A DNA stretch of 64,000 bases from Xiphophorus maculatus (Eukaryota > Chordata > Actinopteri > Cyprinodontiformes > Poeciliidae), in NCBI RefSeq assembly GCF_002775205.1, contig NC_036453.1, forward strand, positions 29,675,213-29,739,212, read 5' to 3'. Made by a program: the position numbers and the translations under genes. Under the pieces are notes generated by a model. It was given only the letters and a program-made list of their open reading frames with translations, was not told the origin of the DNA and did not search any database. This document shows positions 46,501-55,108 of the stretch, in pieces; position 1 is the first letter of the stretch, and every line of letters begins with the position of its first letter.

Positions 46501-49123
46501 GGTCACAAGAGTTATTGGAGGTAAGTTAAGAAAAAATGTGCATTTGGAAAATGTATTCATTATTTGTTTTGTAAGTCCAAAACAACCAAGGAAGTATGAA
46601 AAGCAACAAAATCATCACATATGATCTGCTGTGTCTTAATGCAGGTGGAGAAGACAGAACTGGTAGGAGGAGGACAGAAACAAGTAGGTTGCTCTAAATG
46701 ATGAATCCTTTCCAGAGAGCATTAAGGCTCGATCTAAGACTAAAGCTCTTTCAACAAAAACATTCTCTATCTTGTTAAACTTTGAAATGTTGTGGTGTGA
46801 CCTTAGACAGGCTTTTCATTGTCTTTTAAGTGTGACTAAATTAAAATATTTCTGTAAAGAAGAGATGTGAAAGCATCATTGACAGTGACTGCCGTAGCTC
46901 AATGGAAGGTGTTGCCGCAAAGTTTAGAAAGACCAACTCTCAAACTTGGAGGCAATTTATTTTAATATGGAGACAAAAACTCCATACTAAAATGGAGATA
47001 TGTATGGGGAGCTGTGTCTACTGCTTTACAACAGTAGACACATAGAGCTGTGTCTACTGTTTCATGGCACTGCATGTCTGACAATAATAAGAAGAAATGG
47101 CACCGTGCTTGGCAAAATGCAAAAAGCATATCAGCACAAACACATGGACCATCTGTTGAGCAAGATGATGAATGGTGATGGGGCCATGGCAGTGACGTGC
47201 GGTCAGGGGAGGCAAATGAGGCAGAGCCTCACCTGTCATAATGGAAAAATATAATAAAATTTATATTGATATTTTCACCCTTTGTTTTCTACTGTAAAGT
47301 ATTTATGTTTTATTTAGCTTAACCAATTTTGATTATTTTTTCTTCAAAATCGCTGAATTTTCGCATTTTCTCATTCAAATGCTCGGAAGCGCAGCTGGTG
47401 AGGCAGCAGCAAGCTGAACCTCGCCTGAGATTGAAAATTAGATTAGAACTGCCATTCTATGAGAGCATGTCCTTCCTGTCTGTACGTCGCCAATAAAATG
47501 GGTAAAAAACATTATATGTATGAACTGATTTTCCATAATTTAGCTTATGTACATAATGTACAGTGTTTTTTTGTCACCAACTGTGTGTGTAACGTGTTTC
47601 GTGCGCTGAGGAGCGATCATAAACGGCAGAGAACAGATTTGAGGTGAGGCAGGCCATTTTCTTGCCTCATGGCAGGGGGCGCTCATGATCCCAGATATTG
47701 TGACTCCTCTGATACAGTAACAGCGAGCTAGAAATACAGTAAAGTGCAGTGATATATTTATAGTTTTCTCCTCTTACCACAGCAATCACGTATTAATAAT
47801 CACAAAATAAACATTAGACCTAAAACCATACTACTGCAACAGACTGAATGTTCTGCTCTTTGTGTGGAAAATATTTCAGTGTTATTTTTAGGGGCGTTGT
47901 TGTCAGTCGCTATGGCAACGAGTCTGTGTGTAGCCTGGCCAATGCAGAGAACAAGAAAGATGTGGTTTTGAGTTGTACTTCAACAGGGTTTCCCTTTGCT
48001 GTGGAGCACAGCACGATATTTATAATATCTAAATTTCCAAGTTTCATTTAGTTAACGGAATTATTCTACTGCAGCAGCGCAGCTATGGATGGCATGTAAA
48101 AGAATAGTCTTTTTGCCCTCCGGCGTTGTCCGCATGCGCAAAATTTCCTCATGTAAACAATAACATGCAGGTGGTGGGTCTACATTTGTATATCTGATTA
48201 TGAGTAATTCAGTGCCTCACCAGCATTGCACCTCACCGCACGTCACTGGGCCATGGCTATATTGCCATGGCTCCTAGACAACTAGCAGTCTCTACTTTAC
48301 TCATGACTTTGTCTGTATGACAAAAAAATAAATATAAGATCATCTCTTTGAAAGCTGAAGCCTGACCTGAAATGGATTAATTATTAGTATTAGATTCCAA
48401 ACTTAGCTGCATATCTAAAACAGAAAAAGTCTAAATTCAGTCCTCACTGAAATGCTAAAATGTAGTGAACAGATTTCAGCCTGAAAGAACTAAAGGAATA
48501 ATAGGAAGCAAATTCAGTCAATAGAGATTCAAAACTGTTAAATGATACCCAACCTTCTTCTCCCATCCTCATCTTAAAGGTGAAACCATAATCACCACAG
48601 TGAACGAGCCTCGGATCATTGAGGGTAAGAAGTCTGCACTTTAATGCATAAAAATGGTTGAGTTTAAGAAGACTCGACAAAAATCAATATTAATGCATGT
48701 CCAGTGACCATCTTTAAAGAGGTTTGTTTGCACATTCAGTCCCAGATTTTTCTAAGATAACCAGCTTCGGTGATAATCCAGCTCTGCTGAAGGAAGAATC
48801 TGGGAAAATCACCAGAATCATTCAAGGTGAATTCCCTTACCTGCAAATCTGTAAAGATTTAGCAATGGATCAGCATGACTGAAAAAGTTGTTTTCTTTTA
48901 CAGAGGGCGGAGGATTTTCTGCAGCCAGGAAGCCACCAAGTAAGAGCCTGGATAGAAATATAAAGCCTTAACCTGCAATTATTTTTGTTCTATAGCCTAA
49001 TTTAACTGTTTCCCATTTATCCTCCATCACAAACTCGATATAATTAGGCCTGTTTTATCTTTCACAGCTGGAGTAAAAAGAAGAGCAAGACTGGTCAAAC
49101 GTCATTACAAACCAAAGGAGTGA
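27898..49123 (+). CDS. postn: Periostin gene, complete (23 coding exons)
   Basis: Secreted extracellular-matrix protein that binds collagen, fibronectin, tenascin and integrins (family knowledge). All 23 exons splice with GT-AG sites into 834 residues, against 836 for human periostin. Order: signal peptide (1 to about 24, [20 protein letters not shown]), EMI domain (about 41-95, with CCPGYM), four FAS1 domains (about 97-230, 234-365, 370-495, 497-630) and a modular tail (631-834) of short symmetric exons ending in a basic segment, [15 protein letters not shown]. Fifteen residues around NHYPNG and [10 protein letters not shown] are nearly invariant against human. The chosen ATG follows a TATA box and precedes the signal peptide. 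trpc4 upstream matches vertebrate gene order. Tail length and exon phases make it postn rather than tgfbi. Confidence 0.96.
28768..28866 (+). CDS. postn: postn exon 2 (EMI domain)
   Basis: Encodes [20 protein letters not shown], then [13 protein letters not shown] with EMI cysteines. Acceptor ttgacag, donor gtaagt. Confidence 0.95.
29891..30317 (+). mobile_element. SINE-like repeat with target duplication
   Basis: The head ggctgcacagtggcacagtt, the middle catgttctccctttgcatgc and the ggatggatgga end are typical of abundant fish SINE/L2-end repeats. Flanked by ggattagcagg at 29880-29890 and 30318-30328. Compared with the fragment at 145 it carries a 122-bp extra segment (30136-30257). Confidence 0.8.
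30880..31085. repeat. MITE remnant
   Basis: cagtccagaccttgagtgcc near the left and ggtcctcgaggcctggattt near the right are inverted relatives of the hAT-MITE ends at 258 and 745. Confidence 0.45.
34493..34797. mobile_element. TTAA-flanked MITE with internal AT microsatellite
   Basis: The left end (taattaaattctaacgtatg, then taactttcataa) pairs with the right end (ttataa-type: ctcataaaagttacatactg, then ctttaattaa). The interior has an (AT)n run at 34533-34580 and a hairpin around catatttgttgaaa. Confidence 0.55.
35827..35891 (+). CDS. postn: postn exon 3 (EMI domain end)
   Basis: 65 bases encoding [20 protein letters not shown]. Acceptor ttttccag, donor gtagga. Confidence 0.95.
35973..36130 (+). 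CDS. postn: postn exon 4 (FAS1-1)
   Basis: Encodes [20 protein letters not shown] to [10 protein letters not shown], with the FAS1 H1-type motif [10 protein letters not shown]. Acceptor cctacag, donor gtgagt. Confidence 0.95.
36155..36915. mobile_element. Decayed Tc1-like element in postn intron 4
   Basis: Inverted ends (cttttcacactttctcacat then accacaaac; right end ttggtctatttcataaaatc then gtatgaattctttttcaa). The interior retains gtggaagaaggtgctctgg, a transposase-coding stretch of fish Tc1 elements. Confidence 0.65.
36969..37133 (+). CDS. postn: postn exon 5 (FAS1-1)
   Basis: 55 codons, phase 0-0; [19 protein letters not shown] to INHYPNG. Acceptor ttccatag, donor gtcagt. Confidence 0.95.
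37212..37358 (+). CDS. postn: postn exon 6 (FAS1-1 end)
   Basis: 49 codons, phase 0-0; [19 protein letters not shown], then VVHVIDRV, the FAS1 H2-type motif. Acceptor ctctttag, donor gtaatc. Confidence 0.95.
37458..37599 (+). CDS. postn: postn exon 7 (FAS1-2)
   Basis: Encodes [14 protein letters not shown] and [14 protein letters not shown]. Acceptor ttcctag, donor gtacaa, ends in phase 1. Confidence 0.95.
37600..39336 (+). other. postn intron 7 (1.7 kb)
   Basis: No gene; only the repeat fragment near its right end is recognisable. Confidence 0.7.
39170..39275. repeat. Dispersed-repeat fragment in postn intron 7
   Basis: The text around gacctctgagggtgggctgt and gattgaattgatatctggag resembles a common fish repeat; the family is not assigned. 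Confidence 0.35.
39337..39549 (+). CDS. postn: postn exon 8 (FAS1-2 end)
   Basis: 213 bases; [20 protein letters not shown] to [15 protein letters not shown]. Acceptor tttcag, donor gtaagt. Confidence 0.95.
39598..40166. mobile_element. Decayed Tc1-like element in postn intron 8
   Basis: The left end (cttacaaaaagaacccttga, attttatcacgttacaacca) and the inverted right end (caaggggttttaatactttt) form long imperfect terminal repeats; no transposase frame. Confidence 0.55.
40203..40337 (+). CDS. postn: postn exon 9 (FAS1-3)
   Basis: 135 bases; [19 protein letters not shown] to [12 protein letters not shown]. Acceptor ccttgattag, donor gtcagt. Confidence 0.94.
40515..40660 (+). CDS. postn: postn exon 10 (FAS1-3)
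   Basis: 146 bases; [19 protein letters not shown] to LRVFIYRT. Acceptor cttttcag, donor gtgaga. Confidence 0.95.
41060..41196 (+). CDS. postn: postn exon 11 (FAS1-3 end)
   Basis: 137 bases; [19 protein letters not shown] to ELLDADGNF. Acceptor tttcaaag, donor gtgaga; ends in phase 2. Confidence 0.95.
41510..41640 (+). CDS. postn: postn exon 12 (FAS1-4)
   Basis: 131 bases; [19 protein letters not shown] and [13 protein letters not shown]. Acceptor attggcag, donor gttagt. Confidence 0.94.
41732..41862 (+). CDS. postn: postn exon 13 (FAS1-4)
   Basis: 131 bases; [16 protein letters not shown] with the FAS1 YH motif, then [17 protein letters not shown]. Acceptor attggcag, donor gtaaga. Confidence 0.94.
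41970..42365 (-). pseudogene. Antisense LINE (non-LTR retrotransposon) fragment
   Basis: aacatgcccaaaagtctcca, ggcatcctaattagatgccc and cagatgaagctcctgacca follow the typical antisense text of a very common fish LINE reverse-transcriptase 3' region. Heavily decayed, in postn intron 13. Confidence 0.65.
43115..43217 (+). CDS. postn: postn exon 14 (FAS1-4 end)
   Basis: 103 bases; [19 protein letters not shown] to [14 protein letters not shown]. Acceptor cccccaaag, donor gtatga. Confidence 0.95.
43302..43369 (+). CDS. postn: postn exon 15 (tail start)
   Basis: 68 bases encoding [20 protein letters not shown] to IK, matching human PVGNDQLLEILNKLIKYIQIK. Acceptor tgtatag, donor gtattg. Confidence 0.92.
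43471..43516 (+). CDS. postn: postn exon 16
   Basis: 46 bases; [15 protein letters not shown], like human FVRGSTFKEIPVTVY. Acceptor gttctttag. Donor gtaggt at 43517 is preferred because it keeps the frame into the next exon; another gt at 43521 would give a poor match. Confidence 0.85.
43595..43627 (+). CDS. postn: postn exon 17 (33-base cassette)
   Basis: Phase 1-1; [11 protein letters not shown], resembling human TTKIITKVVE. Acceptor ctttacag, donor gtaaga. Confidence 0.8.
43628..46316 (+). other. postn intron 17 (2.7 kb)
   Basis: No gene seen. Contains an A-rich dispersed-repeat-like block at about 44560-45085 and a short AT run near 45200. Confidence 0.7.
44560..45085. repeat. A-rich dispersed-repeat-like block
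   Basis: Starts near gatggacccaaatgcagaag and ends near gcccaaaatcctgaca. Low-complexity, A-rich, with phrases (caggaaataaagctaac) similar to the block at 60780-61370. Family unknown. Confidence 0.4.
46317..46520 (+). CDS. postn: postn exon 18 (204-base repeat-rich tail exon)
   Basis: Phase 1-1, 68 residues with recurring short units around [31 protein letters not shown] and KVTRVIG. Human tail exons are each about 78-90 bases, so this may combine units spread over several exons elsewhere. Acceptor ctttttag, donor gtaagt. Confidence 0.88.
46645..46683 (+). CDS. postn: postn exon 19 (39-base cassette)
   Basis: Phase 1-1; encodes [13 protein letters not shown]. Acceptor aatgcag, donor gtaggt. 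Weak similarity to human; supported mainly by splice sites and phase. Confidence 0.65.
47190..48248. mobile_element. Non-autonomous hAT-type element, 1059 bp, intact ends
   Basis: Begins cagtgacgtgcggt and ends accgcacgtcactg, perfect 14-bp inverted ends. Flanked by an exact 8-bp duplication, ggccatgg (47182-47189 and 48249-48256). The short frames inside (47459-47647, 47848-48051) do not look like transposase. Confidence 0.9.
47669..47684 (+). promoter_or_regulatory. CTCF-like core inside the hAT element
   Basis: GGCAGGGGGCGCTC matches the right half of the CTCF consensus (AGGGGGCGCT). Sequence match only. Confidence 0.3.
48580..48624 (+). CDS. postn: postn exon 20 (45-base cassette)
   Basis: Phase 1-1; [14 protein letters not shown], matching human GETITEVIHGEPIIK. 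Acceptor tcttaaag, donor gtaaga. Confidence 0.85.
48740..48826 (+). CDS. postn: postn exon 21 (87-base cassette)
   Basis: Phase 1-1; [20 protein letters not shown] to ITRIIQ, matching human YTRISTGGGETEETLKKLL. Acceptor acattcag, donor gtgaat. Confidence 0.88.
48904..48939 (+). CDS. postn: postn exon 22 (36-base cassette)
   Basis: Phase 1-1; [12 protein letters not shown]. Acceptor tttacag, donor gtaaga. Confidence 0.8.
49068..49123 (+). CDS. postn: postn exon 23 (basic C-terminus, stop)
   Basis: [18 protein letters not shown] then TGA at 49121. The basic end is like the heparin-binding-type tail of human periostin. Acceptor tttcacag. Confidence 0.9.
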
Positions 49124-49338
49124 TGTAAAACAGAACAAATGCATGATCAGTGCTCCTGGTTGAGTTCTGATGCAACTGTGGAGTAATTCAGATTAATCGA
49201 GTAAATCAAGCAATTTATTTGTCTTAACATCATCTAAGCCAATCTCTGTGTGGTAGAAATGATGTGTTTTAGTTTTGTAATGAAATTAAAATACTTTTCA
49301 TGCAAATGTTACATCTTGAAGCCAAAATTTTATAGTGG

Positions 49339-49344
49339 AATAAA
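49339..49344 (+). terminator. postn candidate polyadenylation signal AATAAA
   Basis: First AATAAA after the stop (about 216 bases downstream). A second lies at 49523. Either could be used. Confidence 0.45.
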
Positions 49345-49993
49345 TGGGGGGTGAAAGATAAGACATTTTACAAATGATCCTTTAAAGTTTTTATGTTGTG
49401 AAGACATTTCTTAGGAAGACTTTTGGGAGGTTTGTAATAAGTTTTTGTATAAAATTATGCTTCTAACATCATGACAAACAGTGTTCTAATATCACTATGC
49501 TGTTATTCAAGTGGTAGTGAAAAATAAATTGGATATTATTTTCTCAGTTTTCAAGAAACCTTTTGTTTTGGAAAACTAAACTTTCTCTTTGTCCAGAATA
49601 TGAATTACTACCATGTTTGGATCTAACATTAACAATTTTGTTGGAAAAAAATACATTTGTAAATACATATGAAATAGACTTTGTTTCATTTGTTTTTCAT
49701 ATTGCTGAGATATTACCTGAAATATTTAGCAATAGAGCATATTGTCCCCTAATGAAAAGTTAGATGTCGCCAGCAAAAGTTATGTCATTTGCAAGAATGT
49801 TTCAGTTACCAGTGCTTAAAAAATACCAGTGGTTAGAGCATTTACTTTCTGTGGATTTATTTATTTAAATTTTTGGGTCAATGTTATAATTGCTGTTAAA
49901 TGATGTCAATGTTGTTTTAAAAGTTATTTGTGAAATGGAATTAGTTTATAGAGCCGGTCATCTGGGAATATATTTGGAATTATTTGACATCTA

Positions 49994-50126
49994 CAGTACA
50001 GACCAAAAGTTTGGACACACTTTCTCATTGAATTCAATGAGAAAGTGTGTCCAAACTTTTTGTCTGTACTGAATACAGACCAAAAGTTTGGACACAAAGT
50101 TGTGTCCAAACTTTTGGTCTGTACTG
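49994..50126. mobile_element. Tc1-type double palindrome element
   Basis: Four alternating copies of the end cagtacagaccaaaagtttg. The first pair forms a 78-bp palindrome (49994-50071) with one mismatch. The second has perfect 24-base arms (50074-50097 and 50100-50123). TA on both sides fits a Tc1/mariner target duplication. Confidence 0.85.
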
Positions 50127-50182
50127 TATGTTTTAATGACTTGATCCTTCTGTAGTAAGTCCGATACGTAACCTAAACTGCT

Positions 50183-50395
50183 TTTTTTTTTTGTACCCCT
50201 CCAAGGGGGTCTTTTGTGGGTTCTAGTGTCCCTTATATTAAAGTAGGCTGACAGGAAAGGGGAAGGAGAGGGGGGAAGACATGCGACAGCCGCATGTCTT
50301 CCCCCCTCTCCAGTCGAACCCGCGACAGCCGCGTCGAGGACTCAAGGCCTCCAAATATGGGTTGCGCTATCCCCTATGCCACCACGGCATGCCCA
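50183..50395 (-). mobile_element. tRNA-type SINE, complete, with 15-16 bp target duplication
   Basis: On the minus strand: a tRNA-like head (ggtggcataggggatagcgc as A-box region, gcgggttcgactgg as B box), a body, and an A-tail at 50183-50193. Flanked by gtaacctaaactgctt (50168) and gtaacctaagctgctt (50396). Contains 21-base inverted arms at 50265-50285 and 50291-50311. Confidence 0.88.
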
Positions 50396-53300
50396 GTAAC
50401 CTAAGCTGCTTATATTAAACATGATTAACTTTTCAGAACTTGATAGCAAAACGCTTTATATCATCAACTTCTAGCTGATGCATAATTAAATGGGGTAGGC
50501 CACGGCCACTTCAGTCTGAACATTTCTCTATCATAATAAATGCTTCTTTGACTAAATTTATATTTCAAAATGGATTGTGTAGCTGATTTTGAAAACTTCA
50601 TATTTTCATCACTGTGTCTATAAGTTAAGGGTGAAATGATAATGATTGCTAAAATGGGCATGATCACTGAAAAAAAGTATCAAATCTGATAACTAAATTT
50701 CAGGAAAAATACTAATAATGTTATTGGTTGAATTTTACATGACATCATTTGGTAACTTATAATTTATGGCTCGCCACGAAGTTTCTTGTACTTTGTAAAC
50801 AGTACGTGCATAACTGAAGCTATGAGTATAATCAACATTTTACCTGTGTATTAAACATTTTATCAGATTAATCACACTTTAGTGCTGCAATTAATCACAA
50901 TCACTATGCCTAATTTTGTGAACTTCAATTAGAAATGTGCATGCAGTTATGGTTATCGCAGGAATGGTGCCTTGGTCAAACCCCTCCTTCTGATGAACTC
51001 CAACCAATTAAAATACTAGCAGTTATTTGATTTCTATTTCTTGAGTGCTCTACACCTTGATCATGTAGCCCATGTCAAGTAATGCCACTATTTGCACATT
51101 TTTTAAAATTGTTTAAGAAAATGTTTTATTGTGTGGTGTCTGTCTCCAACCCAGACAACAATATGCCTGAAGAATTACAACATTAGCTTTATTGCGTAAA
51201 AGATTTATAATCACATAAATCCTGGAGCAAAATACATAACATACCTCCAGTTACACAGAATTGTCAAGACACGTTAGTTCCACAACTGTCTTTGCAACTA
51301 TCCCAATCACACCATAAACATGTAACCATAATGAAGAAATGTCGCACATCCTAGCCAAAACAAACTTACGGCAAAATTAATCTCATGGGTTTCATCTAAA
51401 GGACGTATTTAAATTGTTCTGTAAGTGGAGAGAGGGGCCATTATGTCATTCTATTTTATAGGAACAGAGCAAAACTACCAAGTAAATCTGGAACCTGGAG
51501 GTCTGGCCATTATATGTTGTTTTTGCTCACCCTGTGTAACCCCATGTTTATCTTAAAAACCTCACCAGCAACCCAGTGCATTTTTATAAGAATTTCACTA
51601 TTCACAGCAGTGACAAGTGCCATCTTAATGAGAGAGCATTATGACAGGTGTCTCGTCTCTGTAACAATATCATATATACTTCTAAATAAATAGCTACACA
51701 TGTAATATACATGATACTTAGTGTACACATGTAATATACAGTACATGATGAACGTGAAGCGGTCATACTGAGTGCAATTTCCATTCGAAGAAATGTATTG
51801 GGTTTTTTTTTATTTTTTACTACCACATGGTACATGAGTGTGCAGTATGCATTGTGGCTCCCCAGTTCTCAGAGACATTGCAATCCGTCTCCCAGAATCT
51901 GATCCAAAGATTTCATACATTCTTTTTCTCCAAGTGCAATTCCAGACAACTATGCTGTTTGTTCTTCAACTCTAAATTAAAACCAGCCAACCATAGCGGC
52001 AAATCAAAAATTTATGGAGCTTGAGGGGAGTCTCTGATGAGACAAGAGCAAAGTCCCATCCAGATTTACTTTGTGATTGATGAACTGTGACTGAAAAGGA
52101 TTTCCAAATGACCTCAAATGCACGACTTGTGTAAATCGAAGACAGGGGGATTAATTTAATGTGTTTGGTCAAAAGAGATCAAGAAACACACCCCATCATG
52201 CTTGATGCAAATAAACTAGATATATACATAAAAAGACCATAATGACAATTATTTATAATTCTGCTTAAATCCACTGATTAAAGATTTCTAATTACTTTTT
52301 AATTCCCTAATTACTTATGAATAACTAACGCATACGAGTCTTTGAAAATACTGTACTATTACTAGTAGTGTTAAAAACATGAAAAACAAAAAAATGTGTG
52401 CAATGTTATAAAAATCAGCAAAAGAAAAAAAATCATATTTTTCTTTTGCTATCTTTTTTTTTCCAAGATAACACAAAGTTTAATGGATTGAATTTCACTT
52501 AAGAAGATTGGCCAAAAGTTTATCAATATAGTCACCCCAAGAGAGAGCAGTTAAAGTTACAACATACAGTATGTAGAGTGGATCCCATCGTGTGTTTGAG
52601 AGCAAAATTTGTCTGGGAAAATGTTCCCATTACTCAACTATGTTGATGTTTTCCAACTCTGAGCAGACAGCAACATCTGCCTACACAAAATCTATAGAAC
52701 AGTCTTTATTGTGCAGATGAGTGAAACCATTTGTGCCTCTGGCAAGTATTTGTTCATAGAGAAAAGGGAATGTGATCTATGTCTGTAGAGAGAATGATAT
52801 CATGCCTTGGAGAAGCCCTTTGGGAACTTCAAGTCAGATGGTGTTTGTGTGAAGCTCCTCATCAACACATAATCTAAAAAAGATTCAGAATTTTATTTTC
52901 ATTAGATAAAGTTGCTCATGTTTATATGGTAAGGTTAAAGAAAAGGGATGAGTCTTCATCAGAACATACACAGTAGAGGTGAAGTAATAAAGTTTGGCTT
53001 TGGTAATTAGTCATTAACAAAACGATAGGTTGAACAGAAGACTCAATGCATGTCAAAATAAACTGGGCATACCCTTCTGGACAGAGTAAAGCCCTCTAAA
53101 AGACTTCTAAAAACTTGCATTGACACAATTGGTCCAAGAAGGTGTTTTAGTTTCATAAGATGAGATTATCTGACAAAGGTATACTTTTAGTGCGTAGATA
53201 ATAAATGCATGTTCAGCTATTAAATCTAATCTGAAATAGATCAAACCATACACTCTTGATTCCACTATTGCATGATTTATTGAAAAAAGATGAACTGCAA

Positions 53301-54945
53301 ACTTAAAAAGTTTGACTAAATCCAAGTACATCCCATGATCCCTGTATACAGAACATGTAAACAATTCTCATTTAAAAGGAGTGAGCTTTATTTATTTATT
53401 TTGTTTCCATTATTGTAATATGAAGTTAGCATAAATATAGGTAAACTTAAAACACATGTTCAGGCTTTCTGAACCGAATAAAAATGTAAATATTCCACTT
53501 TAATTTTATTGTTTTATAATATTACAAAGTTAAAGCATTCTTAACTTTGTCATTGTTTTCTGATTACAGCCAGAAATTTAGAGATATTATTTGATGACTA
53601 AGCAAAAGGCAGTGGATTATTGTGAAAAACAGAGTTTTAAAGTAGTAAAGTACACCCAAGGTTATAGCTTTAATGTAATAGAATATGACAAAGTTAAACA
53701 CGCATGAATACTATCAACAGGTTGTATATATGGTTTTTCCCCCATTTAACATAACATTTCTTGTTTGGTGATTATATCCCTTCAACATTCACAGTAGTAA
53801 GTGAGTGTAGTTTTTTTCATTCAGAGCTCTCAAGAGAAAAGCTTTCAACACAGAAACATGATCTCATTACACTACAATGACAGAAAATATGTTCCAAGTC
53901 AACTGGAACAAGGCAGAGACAGGAAAAGAGCCAGAGCTGAGAACAGGCTGAGTGAGGCAGATTAGGACGAACCAGATAAGGACTATATGCTTCCTTTTAC
54001 ACTTAGTCTGATTTGTTCTGTGTAAACTTAGGCTAATCCTGCTACAGATGTCAGTCTTTGGGTTATATGGAGAGCTTTTCTTCAAACTACAATATATAAT
54101 GTTGTATTAGGAGAATGATATGTAAATTATTCACCAAAAGCAGAAGAGATGTTAACATTTTAAACTGACCTGCATCTAACATCAAAGTCACAATTAGAAT
54201 CTGAAAAGTGTAGCTTGCAATACTATTTAGTCACCATTACTCCTATGCTCCTAATTGAAATCCAATGCAACCAACTGTTTTCAGAAATTACCTAAGTAAA
54301 AAGACAACTGAGTAAGTTATTTTCAGTAAACACACCAAGCTGTTAAATAAAGGCCTCAAAGATTTGCTAGAGAACAATAGTGAACAAACAGCACACACAA
54401 ATCGTGTCACTTTAACACATTTCCTGATTTCAATCACAGAAATGTATACAAGTACTCTACTGTACAGCAAGTTGGAAAGGAAAAGTGGCCAAAATGATTA
54501 TACATACCCTTTAAAGTAGACTATAATTTAGAACTTGTATTTTAGTTTTTTTTAAACCTAAAGAGATTGAGAGACAGCTTTTAGCCAAGAAATTCAAATC
54601 ACTTTGTGTTAAAAGTATTGTTGACTAATTGAGAAACTGTCATAAATCTATGGATAGCAACATAGAATTTCATTCTCCTGAATTGTCTAGTGGCGTTTTC
54701 ACATCAGTCGAATTTTCAAACAAATCTTAAAAGTACAACATGGCAAACCCACTTTAAATCATTTTTTACATGTGCAAAAATTAGGTCAAAATTAGGTTCT
54801 ATCAGGTACTGTATGTACTCCAGACAACATCAGTAAAATAAGAACTCCCTGTCGGGTTTCCTGCCATCTGTGTATCATAGTTGGAGTCAAACATCCAACT
54901 TTTACAAGTAATGAGGATCAGTGACAAGCAGAACATTATCACTGG

Positions 54946-54951
54946 TTTATT
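54946..54951 (-). terminator. UGT gene A candidate polyadenylation signal
   Basis: AATAAA on the minus strand, about 160 bases after the gene A stop codon. Confidence 0.4.
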
Positions 54952-55108
54952 CTTACTAAACCAGTGAGATCATAATTCCTTGATAGATGTTTAATTTAGA
55001 AAATGCTCTTTATGTTGGCACTGGGGGGCATTGTAAAAGAGATAATGCATTTGTCCAAATAAAGCAATTTTGGACAATTCATATATTTTCAAGCAAGGTT
55101 GACTCAAG

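Larger units (their letters stand above)
46684..48579 (+). other. postn intron 19 (1.9 kb)
   Basis: Mostly filled by the hAT-type element at 47190-48248; no other gene. Confidence 0.8.
49531..54940. other. postn-UGT intergenic region (5.4 kb)
   Basis: The two genes converge here. Contains the Tc1-type palindromes (49994-50126) and a SINE (50183-50395); the rest is AT-rich without a gene I can support. Confidence 0.7.

Noticed and set aside
50183..50395. tRNA gene, from the A-box and B-box-like sequences
   Set aside because: The head is a SINE promoter; there is an A-tail and a target duplication, and no complete cloverleaf.
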